DNA of 64,000 nt from NCBI GenBank assembly GCA_035286465.1, contig DATEDF010000023.1, positions 1 through 64,000 on the forward strand, written 5' to 3'. The translations under genes and the position numbers were made by a program. Below are positions 19,460-29,046 of this stretch, one piece after another (the stretch's first letter is position 1; every line of letters begins with the position of its first letter). The notes under the pieces were generated by a model. The model ran no database searches. It saw only the letters and a program-made list of their open reading frames with translations, and had not been told where the DNA came from. This DNA is from Fen-1231 sp035286465. GTDB taxonomy: Bacteria; Gemmatimonadota; Gemmatimonadetes; Gemmatimonadales; Gemmatimonadaceae.

Positions 19460-22400
19460 GTGTTCATCTCCGATTTCGCGATCAGGAAACCGATCGTCAC
19501 CATCGTGTCCGTGGTGACGCTGGTGGTCTTCGGCGTCTTCTCGCTGGCGCAGCTCCAGACGGACGAGTTCCCGGACATCACCCAGCCGATCGTCAATGTC
19601 GCCGTGCCGTACCCGGGGGCGTCGCCCGACGTCGTCGAGCGCGAAGTCCTCGACCGCATCGAGGAGGCGGTCTCGGGGATCAGCGGCGTGGACCGGATGC
19701 AGGGGAGCGCGCAGGACGGCTTCGCCAACCTGACGGTGTTCTTCGTCTTCGAGAAGGACGTGCAGCAGGCGTCGCAGGACATCCGCGACAAGATCTCCGC
19801 GATCCGCGACCAGCTCCCGCCGGAGATGAAGGAGCCGGTGCTCTCGCGTTTCGACCCGCAGGACCAGCCGATCGTGCAGCTCTCGCTCAACTCGACGACG
19901 CTCGACGCGCCGAGCCTGACGCGCATCGCCGACCCCGGCATCACGAAGGAGCTGCGCGCCCTTCCCGGGATCGCGGACGCGTCGGTCGTGGGCGGCGTGG
20001 AGCGTGAGCTGACCGTGGAGATCCGGCCGGACGCGATGCAGGCATCCGGCATCAGCGTCGCGCAGGTGGTGCTGGCGCTGCAGTCGCAGAATCTCGCCGT
20101 GCCGGTGGGGAAGCTGAGCGGTGCCCTCGACGAGCGCGCGATCCGGCTCAAGGGAAAGCTCGAGACGCCGGAAGACTTCCTCAACCTCGTGGTGGCCGAG
20201 AAGGGCGGGCGCACGATCCGGCTTGGCGACGTGGCGAACGCGAAAGACGGCACGGCGGAGCCGACGTCGGCCGCACTTTTCAACGGGCGCGACGCCGTGG
20301 GGCTGATGATCAAGAAGTCGAAGGGCTACAGCACGTCGCAGGTGGCCGCAGCCGTCCTGGCGAAGGTCGAAGCGATCCGCCCGACGCTCCCGGCGGGGAC
20401 CAGGCTCGACGTCGTCCAGAACGCCGGCGACCGGGTGAATCGCTCCGTGGCGAACGTCGAGGAGACGCTCGTCCAGGGGGCGATGCTCACCGTGCTCGTC
20501 GTGTTCCTCTTCCTCAATTCGTGGCGCTCCACGGTGATCACCGGGCTGGCGCTCCCCGTGTCGGTGCTCTCGAGCTTCATCGCGGTGTTCGCGTTCGGCT
20601 TCACGCTGAACACGATGTCGCTGCTCGGGCTCTCGCTCGCGATCGGCCTCCTGATTGACGACGCGATCGTGGTACGCGAGAACATCGTGCGGCACATCGA
20701 GCGGGGGAAGGACCACTTCCGGGCGTCGCACGAGGCGACCGACGAGATCGGGCTCGCGGTCGCCTCGACGACCTTCTCGATCGTGGCGGTCTTCGTGCCG
20801 ATCGCGTTCATGGGCGACGTCGCGGGGCAGTGGTTCAAGCCGTTCGCGCTCACGATGGCGTGCGCGGTGCTCGTGTCGCTCTTCGTCTCGTTCTCGCTCG
20901 ACCCGATGCTCTCGGCGTACTGGGCGGACCCGCAGACCGAGGCGCACGAGCGGCGGAATCCGATCGCACGCGCGCTCGAGCACTTCAACCGGTGGTTCAA
21001 CCGGCAGGCCGACCGCTACACGCGCGTCATCGCGTGGGCGCTGGACCACCGTTGGGGGATGGCCGCGCTCGTGACGGCGGCGTTCGCCGGCGCGGTCGCC
21101 CTGCAGGTGTTCTTCGGCGGCTTCGGTTTCGTGCCGCACTCCGACCGGAGCGAGATCACCATCCAGGTGCAGACGCCGCCGGGCTCGAACCTCGAGTACA
21201 CGAAGATGAAGACGGAGGAGGTGGCGCGGCTCGCCCGCAGCCACACGGACTTCGTGCAGTATTCGTTCGCGACGGTCGGCGGGAGCGGCGCGGGGCAAGT
21301 GCCGGGCTCGGCGCTGAGCGCGGTGGACCTGGGCACGGTGTATGTGCGGATGGTGCCGAAGAAGGACCGGCCCCTGAACCAGAGCCAGTTCGGCGAGTTC
21401 CTGCGCCGCGAGGTGCACCGGATCGGCGGCGCCACCGTGAACGTGTTCACGAGCGGCTTCGGCGGTGTGCGGAAGCAGATCCAGGTGGAGCTGCGCGGCA
21501 AGGATGCGCGCGTGCTGAACCGCCTCGGCGACTCGGTGATGGCGATCGTTCGAACGGTGAACGGCGCGGTGGACGTCGGGCTCTCGACGAAGGGGCAGAA
21601 GCCCGAGCTGGAGATCCGGCTCAACCGGCCGCTCGCCGGCTCACTGGGCGTCACGATGGGGCAAGTCGCGCAGTCGCTGCGCCCCGCGTTCGCGGGGATT
21701 GACGCGGGCGACTGGGTGGATCCCTCCGGCGAGAACCGGAAGGTGCGCGTGCGGCTCAGCGCCGAGTCGCGCACACGCGCGGCGGACATCGAGCGGCTTC
21801 CGCTCGTCGTGGGCGGTCAGGGCGGCGAACGGCAGAGTGTGATGCCGCTCGGCCAGATCGCGTCCATCACGCCCGGCCTCGGCCCCGCCCTCATCAGCCA
21901 CCTCGACCGCGAGAACGTCGTGGTGGTGGAGGCGAACACGCAGGGGCGCTCACTCGGCGAAGTGAACCAGGACATCCAGAAGCTGCTCCCCAGCGTGACG
22001 CTCCCGCCGGGGTACCGCATCACCGCGGGCGGCGAAGTCCGCGACCAGCAGAAGGTGTTCACCCGGATGTTCCAGGCGATGGGGATCGCGGTGCTCCTGA
22101 TGTATCTCATCCTCGCCGTGCAGTTCGGCTCCTTCCTCGAGCCGGTGGCGATCATGATCTCGCTCCCCCTGTCGCTGATCGGCGTCGTGCTGGCGCTCCT
22201 CCTCACGGGTGACACGCTGAACATCATGTCGCTGATCGGCGTGATCCTGCTGATGGGGATCGTGGTGAAGAACGCGATCCTGCTGATTGACTTCGCGAAG
22301 TGGAACCAGGCGCTCGGGAAGCCCCGGCGGGAGGCGATCATCGAGGCGGGGCGCGTGCGGCTCCGTCCGATCCTGATGACGACGCTCGCGCTGATCGCGG

Positions 22401-22648
22401 GGATGCTGCCGGTGGCGCTGGGCCGCGGCGAAGGCGCCGACTTCCGCGCGCCGCTCGGGCGGGCGATCATCGGCGGCGTGATCACCTCGACGCTCCTGAC
22501 GCTCCTTGTGATCCCGACGGTCTACGAGATTCTCGACGACTGGCGGCTCAAGGTCATCGGGTGGTTCAAGATCCCGAAGCGGCCGAAGACGGAGGAGTAC
22601 GCGATCCCGAAGGAGGCGCGGGCGTCGCTCCGGGGCGAGGTGAGATAG
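19460..22648 (+). CDS. RND efflux pump inner-membrane transporter (AcrB/HAE1-like)
   Basis: 1062 residues, full length for the family. Starts at GTG 19460 with GGAGG 8 bp upstream. It has the N-terminal helix (FISDFAIRKPIVTIVSVV), porter domains, and the proton-relay aspartate pair in GLLIDDAIVVRENIVRH; the second half repeats the fold with LLMGIVVKNAILLIDFA. A proton-driven exporter of drugs or other small molecules; substrate not predictable. Sits last in the efflux operon, followed by a tandem-repeat-rich hairpin that probably terminates the transcript. Confidence 0.97.
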   Translation: MFISDFAIRKPIVTIVSVVTLVVFGVFSLAQLQTDEFPDITQPIVNVAVPYPGASPDVVEREVLDRIEEAVSGISGVDRMQGSAQDGFANLTVFFVFEKDVQQASQDIRDKISAIRDQLPPEMKEPVLSRFDPQDQPIVQLSLNSTTLDAPSLTRIADPGITKELRALPGIADASVVGGVERELTVEIRPDAMQASGISVAQVVLALQSQNLAVPVGKLSGALDERAIRLKGKLETPEDFLNLVVAEKGGRTIRLGDVANAKDGTAEPTSAALFNGRDAVGLMIKKSKGYSTSQVAAAVLAKVEAIRPTLPAGTRLDVVQNAGDRVNRSVANVEETLVQGAMLTVLVVFLFLNSWRSTVITGLALPVSVLSSFIAVFAFGFTLNTMSLLGLSLAIGLLIDDAIVVRENIVRHIERGKDHFRASHEATDEIGLAVASTTFSIVAVFVPIAFMGDVAGQWFKPFALTMACAVLVSLFVSFSLDPMLSAYWADPQTEAHERRNPIARALEHFNRWFNRQADRYTRVIAWALDHRWGMAALVTAAFAGAVALQVFFGGFGFVPHSDRSEITIQVQTPPGSNLEYTKMKTEEVARLARSHTDFVQYSFATVGGSGAGQVPGSALSAVDLGTVYVRMVPKKDRPLNQSQFGEFLRREVHRIGGATVNVFTSGFGGVRKQIQVELRGKDARVLNRLGDSVMAIVRTVNGAVDVGLSTKGQKPELEIRLNRPLAGSLGVTMGQVAQSLRPAFAGIDAGDWVDPSGENRKVRVRLSAESRTRAADIERLPLVVGGQGGERQSVMPLGQIASITPGLGPALISHLDRENVVVVEANTQGRSLGEVNQDIQKLLPSVTLPPGYRITAGGEVRDQQKVFTRMFQAMGIAVLLMYLILAVQFGSFLEPVAIMISLPLSLIGVVLALLLTGDTLNIMSLIGVILLMGIVVKNAILLIDFAKWNQALGKPRREAIIEAGRVRLRPILMTTLALIAGMLPVALGRGEGADFRAPLGRAIIGGVITSTLLTLLVIPTVYEILDDWRLKVIGWFKIPKRPKTEEYAIPKEARASLRGEVR

Positions 22649-22683
22649 GAGCGAGGAACCTCTCACCACGGAGGCACGGCTTC

Positions 22684-22846
22684 TTCACCACGGAGGCACA
22701 GAGCTCCACAGAGCTCCACAGAGCTCCACAGAGCTCCACGGAGGGCCACGGAGGAATACTTGGGGGAACGACAGCCGGATGGCGGGCTGTTGTTCCCCCA
22801 AGAAGTCTCCGTGGCCCTCTGTGGAACTCCGTGCCTCCGTGGTGAA
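22684..22846. repeat. CACGGAG-type long hairpin, family B copy 2, with internal 10-bp tandem array
   Basis: A 163-bp near-palindrome between convergent genes with the same ends (TTCACCACGGAG, CTCCGTGGTGAA) and inner stem (GGGGGAAC/GTTCCCCC) as 11557-11689. Its left arm holds four perfect copies of CACAGAGCTC (22697-22736) that the right arm lacks. Part of the arm is duplicated just upstream (22663-22678). Located where a bidirectional terminator would be expected. Confidence 0.88.
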
Positions 22847-22873
22847 AAAGCGGTTGCCGTGGTGAAGAAGCCG

Positions 22874-23407
22874 TTACGGGTGCGGTCGGGGCATCGGCGG
22901 CGGACGGTCGGGCTTGTGGCTTTCGATCCAGGCCCGCTGCGCCGGCGTCAGGATGTTGTTGATCGCCGTGTGGAGCGCGTCCCACGCGGCGCGCATCCGT
23001 TCGAGGATCGGCTTCGCCTTCTCGAGGATCGCCTTCACTTCGGCGCGCGTCTTGCCCGCCTGGATCGCGGCGCGCGCTTCCTGGTGAATCGCCTGGAGCG
23101 CATCGAGGTCGGCCTTGTGCGACGTCTGGAATGCGGCAATCGCCGCCTGGATCGCCGTCTTCTGCGCGTCGGTCAGCCTGAGCGAGTCGGGGAACCTGCC
23201 CCCCGGGCCCATGCCGCCGTGCGGGCTCGGCGGGCGCCCCTCGGCGTGGAAGGGCTCGCCAGGCAGGCCGCTGGTCGCGTTGAACGTGAGCACGTACGGG
23301 TCCACCAGATCGAGTTGGGCCTCGAGCGTCGGCTCGGTGGGTTCTCGGTTGCACGCGGCAAGGAACAGCGCGCCTGCGAGGAACGGCGTGAGTCGGAGCA
23401 GCTTCAT
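22874..23407 (-). CDS. Periplasmic Spy/CpxP-like LTXXQ lipoprotein
   Basis: 177 residues with a lipoprotein signal (FLAGALFLAAC, Cys19). The mature chain is highly helical and contains two LTXXQ-type motifs, LTDAQKTAI and LTPAQRAWIES, separated by Ala/Lys-rich helices, as in Spy/CpxP periplasmic chaperone-like proteins. The mature N-terminus has a Pro/Gly/His-rich stretch. A role in envelope stress or metal binding is typical of the family but not shown here. It is convergent with the RND pump; a family B hairpin lies between them. Confidence 0.8.
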   Translation of the reverse strand: MKLLRLTPFLAGALFLAACNREPTEPTLEAQLDLVDPYVLTFNATSGLPGEPFHAEGRPPSPHGGMGPGGRFPDSLRLTDAQKTAIQAAIAAFQTSHKADLDALQAIHQEARAAIQAGKTRAEVKAILEKAKPILERMRAAWDALHTAINNILTPAQRAWIESHKPDRPPPMPRPHP

Positions 23408-23508
23408 CGAGCGAACCCTCGGTTGTGCCCCGCATCGGGGCGATCGGACGGCATTCTCGCCCCTGGGGAGGTGGGGGTATGCCGCCGAAGGTTAGACCGG
23501 TGACATCG

Positions 23509-24963
23509 TCAAGTGTTAGCGGAAGACGCGCGCAGAAGTTCCCAGGCGCGCGCGAGGGTAGATTCGCCGGTCCGCAGGTTACCGATGGCAACCCGAAGGA
23601 CGTAGCGGGATCCGAGCATCGTGTGCGAGATGAAGATCTCTCCGCTCCGATTCACGCGGTCGAGGATGCGGGCGTTGTGCGCGTTCGTCTCGGGTCCGGT
23701 CGCGCCCCCCGGCGCGTGGCGGAAGCAGACGGTCGAGAACGGGTGCGGTGCCACGACTTCCCAGCCGGGTTCGGAGCCGACCCACTCGGCGAAGCGCGCC
23801 GCGAGCGCGCAGTGATGCCGGATACGCGTGGCGATCCCGTCGGCGCCGAACGCCCGGAGCACCATCCAGAGCTTGAGCGCGCGGAAGCGCCGGCCCATCT
23901 GGAAACCGTAGTCCATATAGTTGACGACTTCGCCCCGCTCGGCGGTCTCGAGGTAGGCCGGAACGAGCGAGAAGGCCCGCGTCAGGACCTCGGGGCGCCG
24001 CGTGTAGAACACCGAGCAGTCCATCGGCGTAAAGAGCCACTTGTGCGCATTCACGACGAAGGAATCGGCACGGTCCACGCCGTCGAGGTGATGCTTGAGC
24101 TCGCTCACCGCGCCGCACACGCCGGCGTACGCGCCGTCCACGTGCAGCCAGAGCTGCTCGCGCGCGCAGAGCTCCGCGATCGCCGGCACCGGGTCCACGC
24201 TCGTGGTGCTCGTCGTGCCGACGGTGGCGACGACCGCGATGGGGCGGCGGCCGGCGGCGCGGTCGGCGGCGACAGCCGCTGCGAGCACGTCGGGCCGCAT
24301 CCGGAAATCCGCGTCGGCCGGGACGTGCACGAGGTTGTCGAGCCCGAGGCCCAGCGTCATCAACGCCTTGTCCACCGAAGAGTGCGCGTGCTCCGAGGCG
24401 TAGACGCGGAGCGCGGGAAGGTCGCGCCCGGCGAGCCCCTTGCGGCGGACGTCGAGCGCGGGGTCGGCCTCGCGCGCGGCGGCGAGCGCGAGGAGCGTCG
24501 AGGTCGAGGCGAGGTCGTTGACCATCCCGAACCAGCCGTCCGAGAGGCCGAGGAGCTGGCGCAGCCAGTCAGTGGCACGCTGCTCGAGCTCTGTGGCCGC
24601 GGGGCTCGTGCGCCAGAGCATTCCGTTGACGTTGAGCGCCGCGATGAGGAACTCGGCGAGCACGCCGGCCGCCGGCGCGGTGTTCGCGAAGTACGCGAGA
24701 AACCCCGGGTGATTCCAGTGCGTGATGCCCGGCAGGATGCGCGTCTCGAAATCGTCGAGAATGCGAGCGAGGGGCTCGCCGCGCGCCGGCGGCGAGGTGT
24801 CGAGCCGCGCGGCCGTCGCGCCGGGCTCGAGCGGCGGCAGCACGGGATACGTCTCGGGATGCTCGAGGTAGCGCGCGATCCAGTCGGCCAGCCGGTGCGC
24901 GGTCGCGCGGAACTCCGCGAAGGAAGGATCCCCCACGTCGGGATCGTTCTCCGGACCCTTCAT
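23509..24963 (-). CDS. PLP-dependent group II decarboxylase (aromatic amino acid decarboxylase type)
   Basis: 484 residues. Family features include HWNHPGFLAYFANTAPAAGVLAE near the N-terminus, VVATVGTTSTTSVDPV, WLHVDGAYAG (cofactor Asp) and the Schiff-base Lys308 in NAHKWLFTPMDCSVFYTR. FEIRGLRxRN-like ends are replaced here by ISHTMLGSRYVLRVAIGN, as usual in this group. It would remove CO2 from an aromatic or related amino acid, giving an amine such as tryptamine, tyramine or phenylethylamine; the substrate is not certain. ATG 24963 is used; GTG 24975 in the same frame is possible, and neither has a good ribosome site. It is divergent from the membrane-protein gene at 25173. Confidence 0.92.
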   Translation of the reverse strand: MKGPENDPDVGDPSFAEFRATAHRLADWIARYLEHPETYPVLPPLEPGATAARLDTSPPARGEPLARILDDFETRILPGITHWNHPGFLAYFANTAPAAGVLAEFLIAALNVNGMLWRTSPAATELEQRATDWLRQLLGLSDGWFGMVNDLASTSTLLALAAAREADPALDVRRKGLAGRDLPALRVYASEHAHSSVDKALMTLGLGLDNLVHVPADADFRMRPDVLAAAVAADRAAGRRPIAVVATVGTTSTTSVDPVPAIAELCAREQLWLHVDGAYAGVCGAVSELKHHLDGVDRADSFVVNAHKWLFTPMDCSVFYTRRPEVLTRAFSLVPAYLETAERGEVVNYMDYGFQMGRRFRALKLWMVLRAFGADGIATRIRHHCALAARFAEWVGSEPGWEVVAPHPFSTVCFRHAPGGATGPETNAHNARILDRVNRSGEIFISHTMLGSRYVLRVAIGNLRTGESTLARAWELLRASSANT

Positions 24964-25172
24964 CACAAGTAACACCGGGCGCGGATACGCCCGCTGCCAC
25001 GTGCATTGCCCGGCGAAGCGAGAGACAGGATCTTCGAGAGTACGGCGGTGGAACGGGGGAGACGAAGCATCGGGGACGCTGCTCGGGGACCATCGTCCGA
25101 AGGACGCGCACGAGAAATGGATGCGGCGTCGGGCGCGGACGCAATGCCGGCCGACACTGCGGGAGACGCGTG

Positions 25173-26414
25173 ATGAGAAGCGACGAGCTGCTGCGGAAGG
25201 GTGTGGAGCAGGGCATCATCAACGACACACAACGTGCGGCGCTCGCTGCGCTCGACACGGAGGGCACGACGGGCCGCGAGGCGGCGCGGGGCTTCAACGC
25301 CATCACGGTCGCGTACGGCGTGGGCGCGCTCATCGTGCTGTTCGCCTTCGGCTGGTTCCTGGTGGACCGATGGAAAGTGCTCGGCGACGGCGGACTGCTG
25401 GGGGTGTCGCTCCTGTACGCCGCGCTGTTCCTCGTCGCTGCACGCGTGCTCGCGCGGGAGGGGTTCCCGACCGCGCGCGGCGTCGCGGTGTTGCTCGCGG
25501 TCGGGATGACGCCGCTCGCGATGCGCGCGCTCGGACGATGGGTCGGGATCTGGCCCGCCGACCTGTTGGGAACGTGCGGTGGGGCCTACACGCCCTTTTT
25601 TCCCTGCGAGGCGGAGCCGCTCACGATTGAATTGACGGCGGCGGTCGCCGCGCTCGTCGCTCTGCGCCGCGTGCCGTTCTCCCCGCTGGTCGTTCCCGCC
25701 GTTGTCGCGGGCCTGCTGATCCCCTCGCACCTGGTGCAGGCCTTCGCGGACTTCGAGTGGGGCAGTGCGGCGACCGGATGGACGGCGCTCCTCTCCGCGA
25801 GCTTGGTGCTTGTGGTGGCGTACGTCCTGGATCAGCGACGCAAGGGGCAGGAGTACGCGGTGTGGCTCCACCTGGGCGCGGCGGTCACGGGCCTCATCGC
25901 GTGCCTGCAACTGTTCGACGCCTACCGCGATCTGCGGCACGTCACCGGCGTGGTCGCGCTGCTCGCATTCGCTGGCGCGGTGTATCTCCGGCGGCGCGTG
26001 TACCTCGCGCTGGGTGCCGTGCTGGCCTTCGCCTATCTGGCATGGCTCGCCGCCGAGGTGTTCCGCGTGACGCTCGCCTTCCCGCTCGTGCTTGCGGTGC
26101 TCGGGCTCGGGATCATCATCGCGGCGGTGTGGATCCAGCGCCGGTTCCCCGCGATCGTGGCGCGCGCGGGGGGTGCGGAGCAGACCCCGCGGCGCTTTCC
26201 GGGCGGCGTGGCCGCGCTGCTCGCTCCGGCGCTGCTCGCCGTCGTGATGCTGCCGGACGGCTGGCGCCACGATGCGGAGCGCCGGCGGGACATGCGGTCC
26301 CGTGCCCGCGCCGAGTTCCATCGCGCGCGCCACTCCCCGGCCCAGCCCGGACGAAACCCTTCGGGCGGGCGCGGCGTATCACCTGGGGCACCTCCCACGC
26401 AGCTCAACCTCTAG
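25173..26414 (+). CDS. Polytopic membrane protein, DUF2157-like
   Basis: 413 residues. A soluble N-terminus (RSDELLRKGVEQGIINDTQRAALAAL) is followed by about ten hydrophobic helices from residue 45, the layout of DUF2157-type membrane proteins, whose function is unknown. The tail after the last helix is basic and Pro-rich. GGGAGA lies upstream of the start; GTG 25170 directly before ATG 25173 is also possible. The stop is 9 bp before the next gene, a beta-barrel protein, so they are probably co-transcribed. Confidence 0.8.
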   Translation: MRSDELLRKGVEQGIINDTQRAALAALDTEGTTGREAARGFNAITVAYGVGALIVLFAFGWFLVDRWKVLGDGGLLGVSLLYAALFLVAARVLAREGFPTARGVAVLLAVGMTPLAMRALGRWVGIWPADLLGTCGGAYTPFFPCEAEPLTIELTAAVAALVALRRVPFSPLVVPAVVAGLLIPSHLVQAFADFEWGSAATGWTALLSASLVLVVAYVLDQRRKGQEYAVWLHLGAAVTGLIACLQLFDAYRDLRHVTGVVALLAFAGAVYLRRRVYLALGAVLAFAYLAWLAAEVFRVTLAFPLVLAVLGLGIIIAAVWIQRRFPAIVARAGGAEQTPRRFPGGVAALLAPALLAVVMLPDGWRHDAERRRDMRSRARAEFHRARHSPAQPGRNPSGGRGVSPGAPPTQLNL

Positions 26415-26423
26415 GGCCCCTTG

Positions 26424-28862
26424 ATGACCGTCGCGCTCCTTCCGATGACCGTCGCGCTGATGATGCAGGTGAGCGTCGGGGTGCGCGTGGGGGGTGATTC
26501 CGCGGAGAAGGCGAAGCGTGCGGAGCGGCGCGCCGCAGCCGAGATGATGTCGGACGACGACACGCCGCGCCGTGCGAAAAAGCCGGTCCGCCGCCTCACG
26601 GTCACCGACGAGCTGCGCGCGAGCGCGTTCCGCGACCCGGCGGCCCGCTCACTCCTGCTCCGCGCGCGCGCCGCGCGTCTCCGGCAGGACTCGGCACTCG
26701 TGAGCTACGACGCCACGACCTACCAGCGGATGTCGGTGGGGCTCGGGTTCCGGGCGTTCGGGCGCGAACGGCTCGCCATCCGCTCCGAGGACGCCGCGCG
26801 AGTGCAGTGGATGCGCGGCACGGGCGCGTGGGTGGATGTGACCGGCCGCCGGGCGGTGGTGCCGATCGCCGGACAGGGCACCGGCGACGCCGACGTGAAC
26901 CTCGGGGCGCCGATCCCGTACTACCCCGGCCGCGAGGAACTCTGGATCGGCGGCGGCATCGCGCAGGCGGAGGTGGATGAATCGGAGTTCGTCCATCCCA
27001 TCGCCGAGGGCGCGGAGGCGTACTACACCTATCAGTCGGGCGACTCGGTCATCATCACGCTTCCCGACGGCAAGCGGCTGCTGCTGCGCGAGATCAGGAT
27101 CACGGCGCGATGGCCGAAGTGGAACCTGAGCGTGGGCTCGTTCTGGTTCGACGAGGAATCGGCGCACCTCGTGCGTGCCGCCTACCGGCTCTCGATGCCG
27201 CTCGACGTCTGGGCGCTGGAGCGCGAGGAGCGCGAGGCCAATCGCGCCGACACGACGCGGCGCGACAGCTCCGCGAACCGCGCCGGCCGCACCAACCGCG
27301 ACGACGGGCCACCCGCCATCGCGAAGGCGTTCCTCTCACCGATGAAGGTGGACGTCTCGGCGATCACCATTGACTACGGTTTGTACAGTCAGCGTTTCTG
27401 GATGCCGCGCGCACAGGCGCTCGAGGGGAAGGCGGTCGTGAGCTTCATGCGCGTTCCCGTGACGATGGAGCAGCACTTCACGTACCGGAGCGTGAACGGG
27501 CTCGATTCGCTCCCCTCGATGCCGGCGCACCGGTACGGACTCGTGCGCGCGCTGCGCGACAGTCTCGACAGCGCGAAGACGCCGAGGGCGCAGCGCGACT
27601 CGCTCGTGCGGAAGTTCTCGGCGGCGCGGGAGAAGGAGCTCGTCGCCCAACACGACCGGGAGTGCGCCGAGAGCGGGGCCTACACCGTGATGCGCCGGCG
27701 CTTCGAGGGAACGGTGACCGTCGCGACTCGCGTGCCGTGCGACACCCTGAAGCTCGCGACCTCGCCGGAGCTGCCGCCGTCCATCTACGATCCCGGTGAG
27801 GAGATCTTCTCCTCCGCCGACCGCGACGAGCTGAGGAAGGCCCTTTCGTTTGGCCTGCAATCGGGGTGGGCGCCGCAGCCGCCGCAGCTCGAGTGGGGGC
27901 TCTCGCAGACGCGCTACAACCGGGTGGAGGGCTTCTCGACGGGACTCGTTCTGTCGAGCGTGCTGGGCCGGGGCTACACGGGGACGCTCGGCGCGCGCGG
28001 CTCGGCGGCCGACCGGCAGCTCAATGGCCACCTCACGCTCTCCCGCTCGAACGGGCGAACGACGCTGCGCGGGACGGTGTACCGGCGGCTTGACGTGACG
28101 ACCGACTGGGGCTCGCCCCTCTCGTTCGGCGCTTCGATGTCGGCGCTGCTCTACGCGCGGGACGAGGGCGCCTACTTCCGCGCCTGGGGCGCGGAAGTCG
28201 CGGGCTCACACGCGAAGTGGGGGGCGCTCGAGTGGCGGCTCTTCGCCGAGCAGCAGTGGAAGGCGGAGCTCCGGTCGCGTTTCACCCTGTTCGGTGGCGG
28301 CAACGATTCGCGTTTCATCGCGAATCCGCTCGCGCAGCGCGCGACGCAGTTCGGCGGTGCGCTGCGGCTGCACTCGAGCGTGGGGCTCGATCCCGACGGC
28401 TTCCGTCTGCTCACCGACGTGCGAGCCGAGGGTGGCGGGGGCGACTTCTCTTACGCGCGCGGGCTCTTCGACGCGACGCTGTCGCACGCGCTCGCGGCAA
28501 AGCTGGCTGCCGCACTCACCATCAGCGCCGGCTACTCGGGCGGGACCCTCCCCGTGCAGCGCCTGTTCTACCTCGGTGGCTCGCAGAGCGTGCGCGGGCA
28601 GACGGCGCTTACCGCGAGCGGCGACGCCTTCTGGCTCGCGCGCGCCGAGCTGGGCCGGGGACGCCCTTCCACGCGCGTCGTGGCCTTCGGCGATCTCGGC
28701 TGGGCGGGCGACCGGCGAAACTGGTCGAAGCCGGGACGCCCGCTCTCCGGTGCGGGCGTCGGTGCGTCGTTCCTCGATGGGCTCATCCGGTTCGACGTCG
28801 CGCGCGGCCTCTTCCCGGCGCGGCAGTGGCGGGCGGATCTATATCTGGAGGCGAAGTTCTAG
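26424..28862 (+). CDS. Outer-membrane protein with C-terminal Omp85/BamA-type barrel
   Basis: 812 residues. The N-terminus is weakly hydrophobic (TVALLPMTVALMMQVSVGVRV), then a charged region and a domain with repeated beta-strand patterns (PYYPGREELWIGGG, EAYYTYQSGDSVIITLPDG). From about residue 480 amphipathic beta-strands lead to LFYLGGSQSVRGQ, the L6-like motif region of Omp85/surface-antigen barrels, and the chain ends in Phe (YLEAKF) as expected of an outer-membrane barrel. No POTRA domain is recognised, so a secretion or assembly role is uncertain. The first 14 coding bases are directly repeated 21 bp later, giving two starts with the same context. Confidence 0.75.
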   Translation: MTVALLPMTVALMMQVSVGVRVGGDSAEKAKRAERRAAAEMMSDDDTPRRAKKPVRRLTVTDELRASAFRDPAARSLLLRARAARLRQDSALVSYDATTYQRMSVGLGFRAFGRERLAIRSEDAARVQWMRGTGAWVDVTGRRAVVPIAGQGTGDADVNLGAPIPYYPGREELWIGGGIAQAEVDESEFVHPIAEGAEAYYTYQSGDSVIITLPDGKRLLLREIRITARWPKWNLSVGSFWFDEESAHLVRAAYRLSMPLDVWALEREEREANRADTTRRDSSANRAGRTNRDDGPPAIAKAFLSPMKVDVSAITIDYGLYSQRFWMPRAQALEGKAVVSFMRVPVTMEQHFTYRSVNGLDSLPSMPAHRYGLVRALRDSLDSAKTPRAQRDSLVRKFSAAREKELVAQHDRECAESGAYTVMRRRFEGTVTVATRVPCDTLKLATSPELPPSIYDPGEEIFSSADRDELRKALSFGLQSGWAPQPPQLEWGLSQTRYNRVEGFSTGLVLSSVLGRGYTGTLGARGSAADRQLNGHLTLSRSNGRTTLRGTVYRRLDVTTDWGSPLSFGASMSALLYARDEGAYFRAWGAEVAGSHAKWGALEWRLFAEQQWKAELRSRFTLFGGGNDSRFIANPLAQRATQFGGALRLHSSVGLDPDGFRLLTDVRAEGGGGDFSYARGLFDATLSHALAAKLAAALTISAGYSGGTLPVQRLFYLGGSQSVRGQTALTASGDAFWLARAELGRGRPSTRVVAFGDLGWAGDRRNWSKPGRPLSGAGVGASFLDGLIRFDVARGLFPARQWRADLYLEAKF

Positions 28863-29046
28863 GCTCGCGCGCGGGGTCCGTCCCGAGACCGCGCGCCCAC
28901 TCCACGCCTGGTTCGCGCCTGCCTCCTCGAGGACACTCCCTCGGCGGGATCCGGATGTAAGAAAGCTGCACACTGCGGGGACTTGCGACGGCGCGTGCTT
29001 TCGCGTCCTTTCCAGTGACCAACTCCCCGATTCGAGACCGTTCCTC

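Noticed and set aside
18917..21418. 833-codon minus-strand frame across the efflux genes
   Set aside because: Composition is His/Arg/Glu-rich with no recognisable fold, and it lies fully opposite the adaptor and RND pump.
28863..29046. Upstream in-frame extension of the diguanylate cyclase
   Set aside because: Continues into antisense-like sequence of the barrel gene and gives no domain; GTG 29047 precedes the conserved part.
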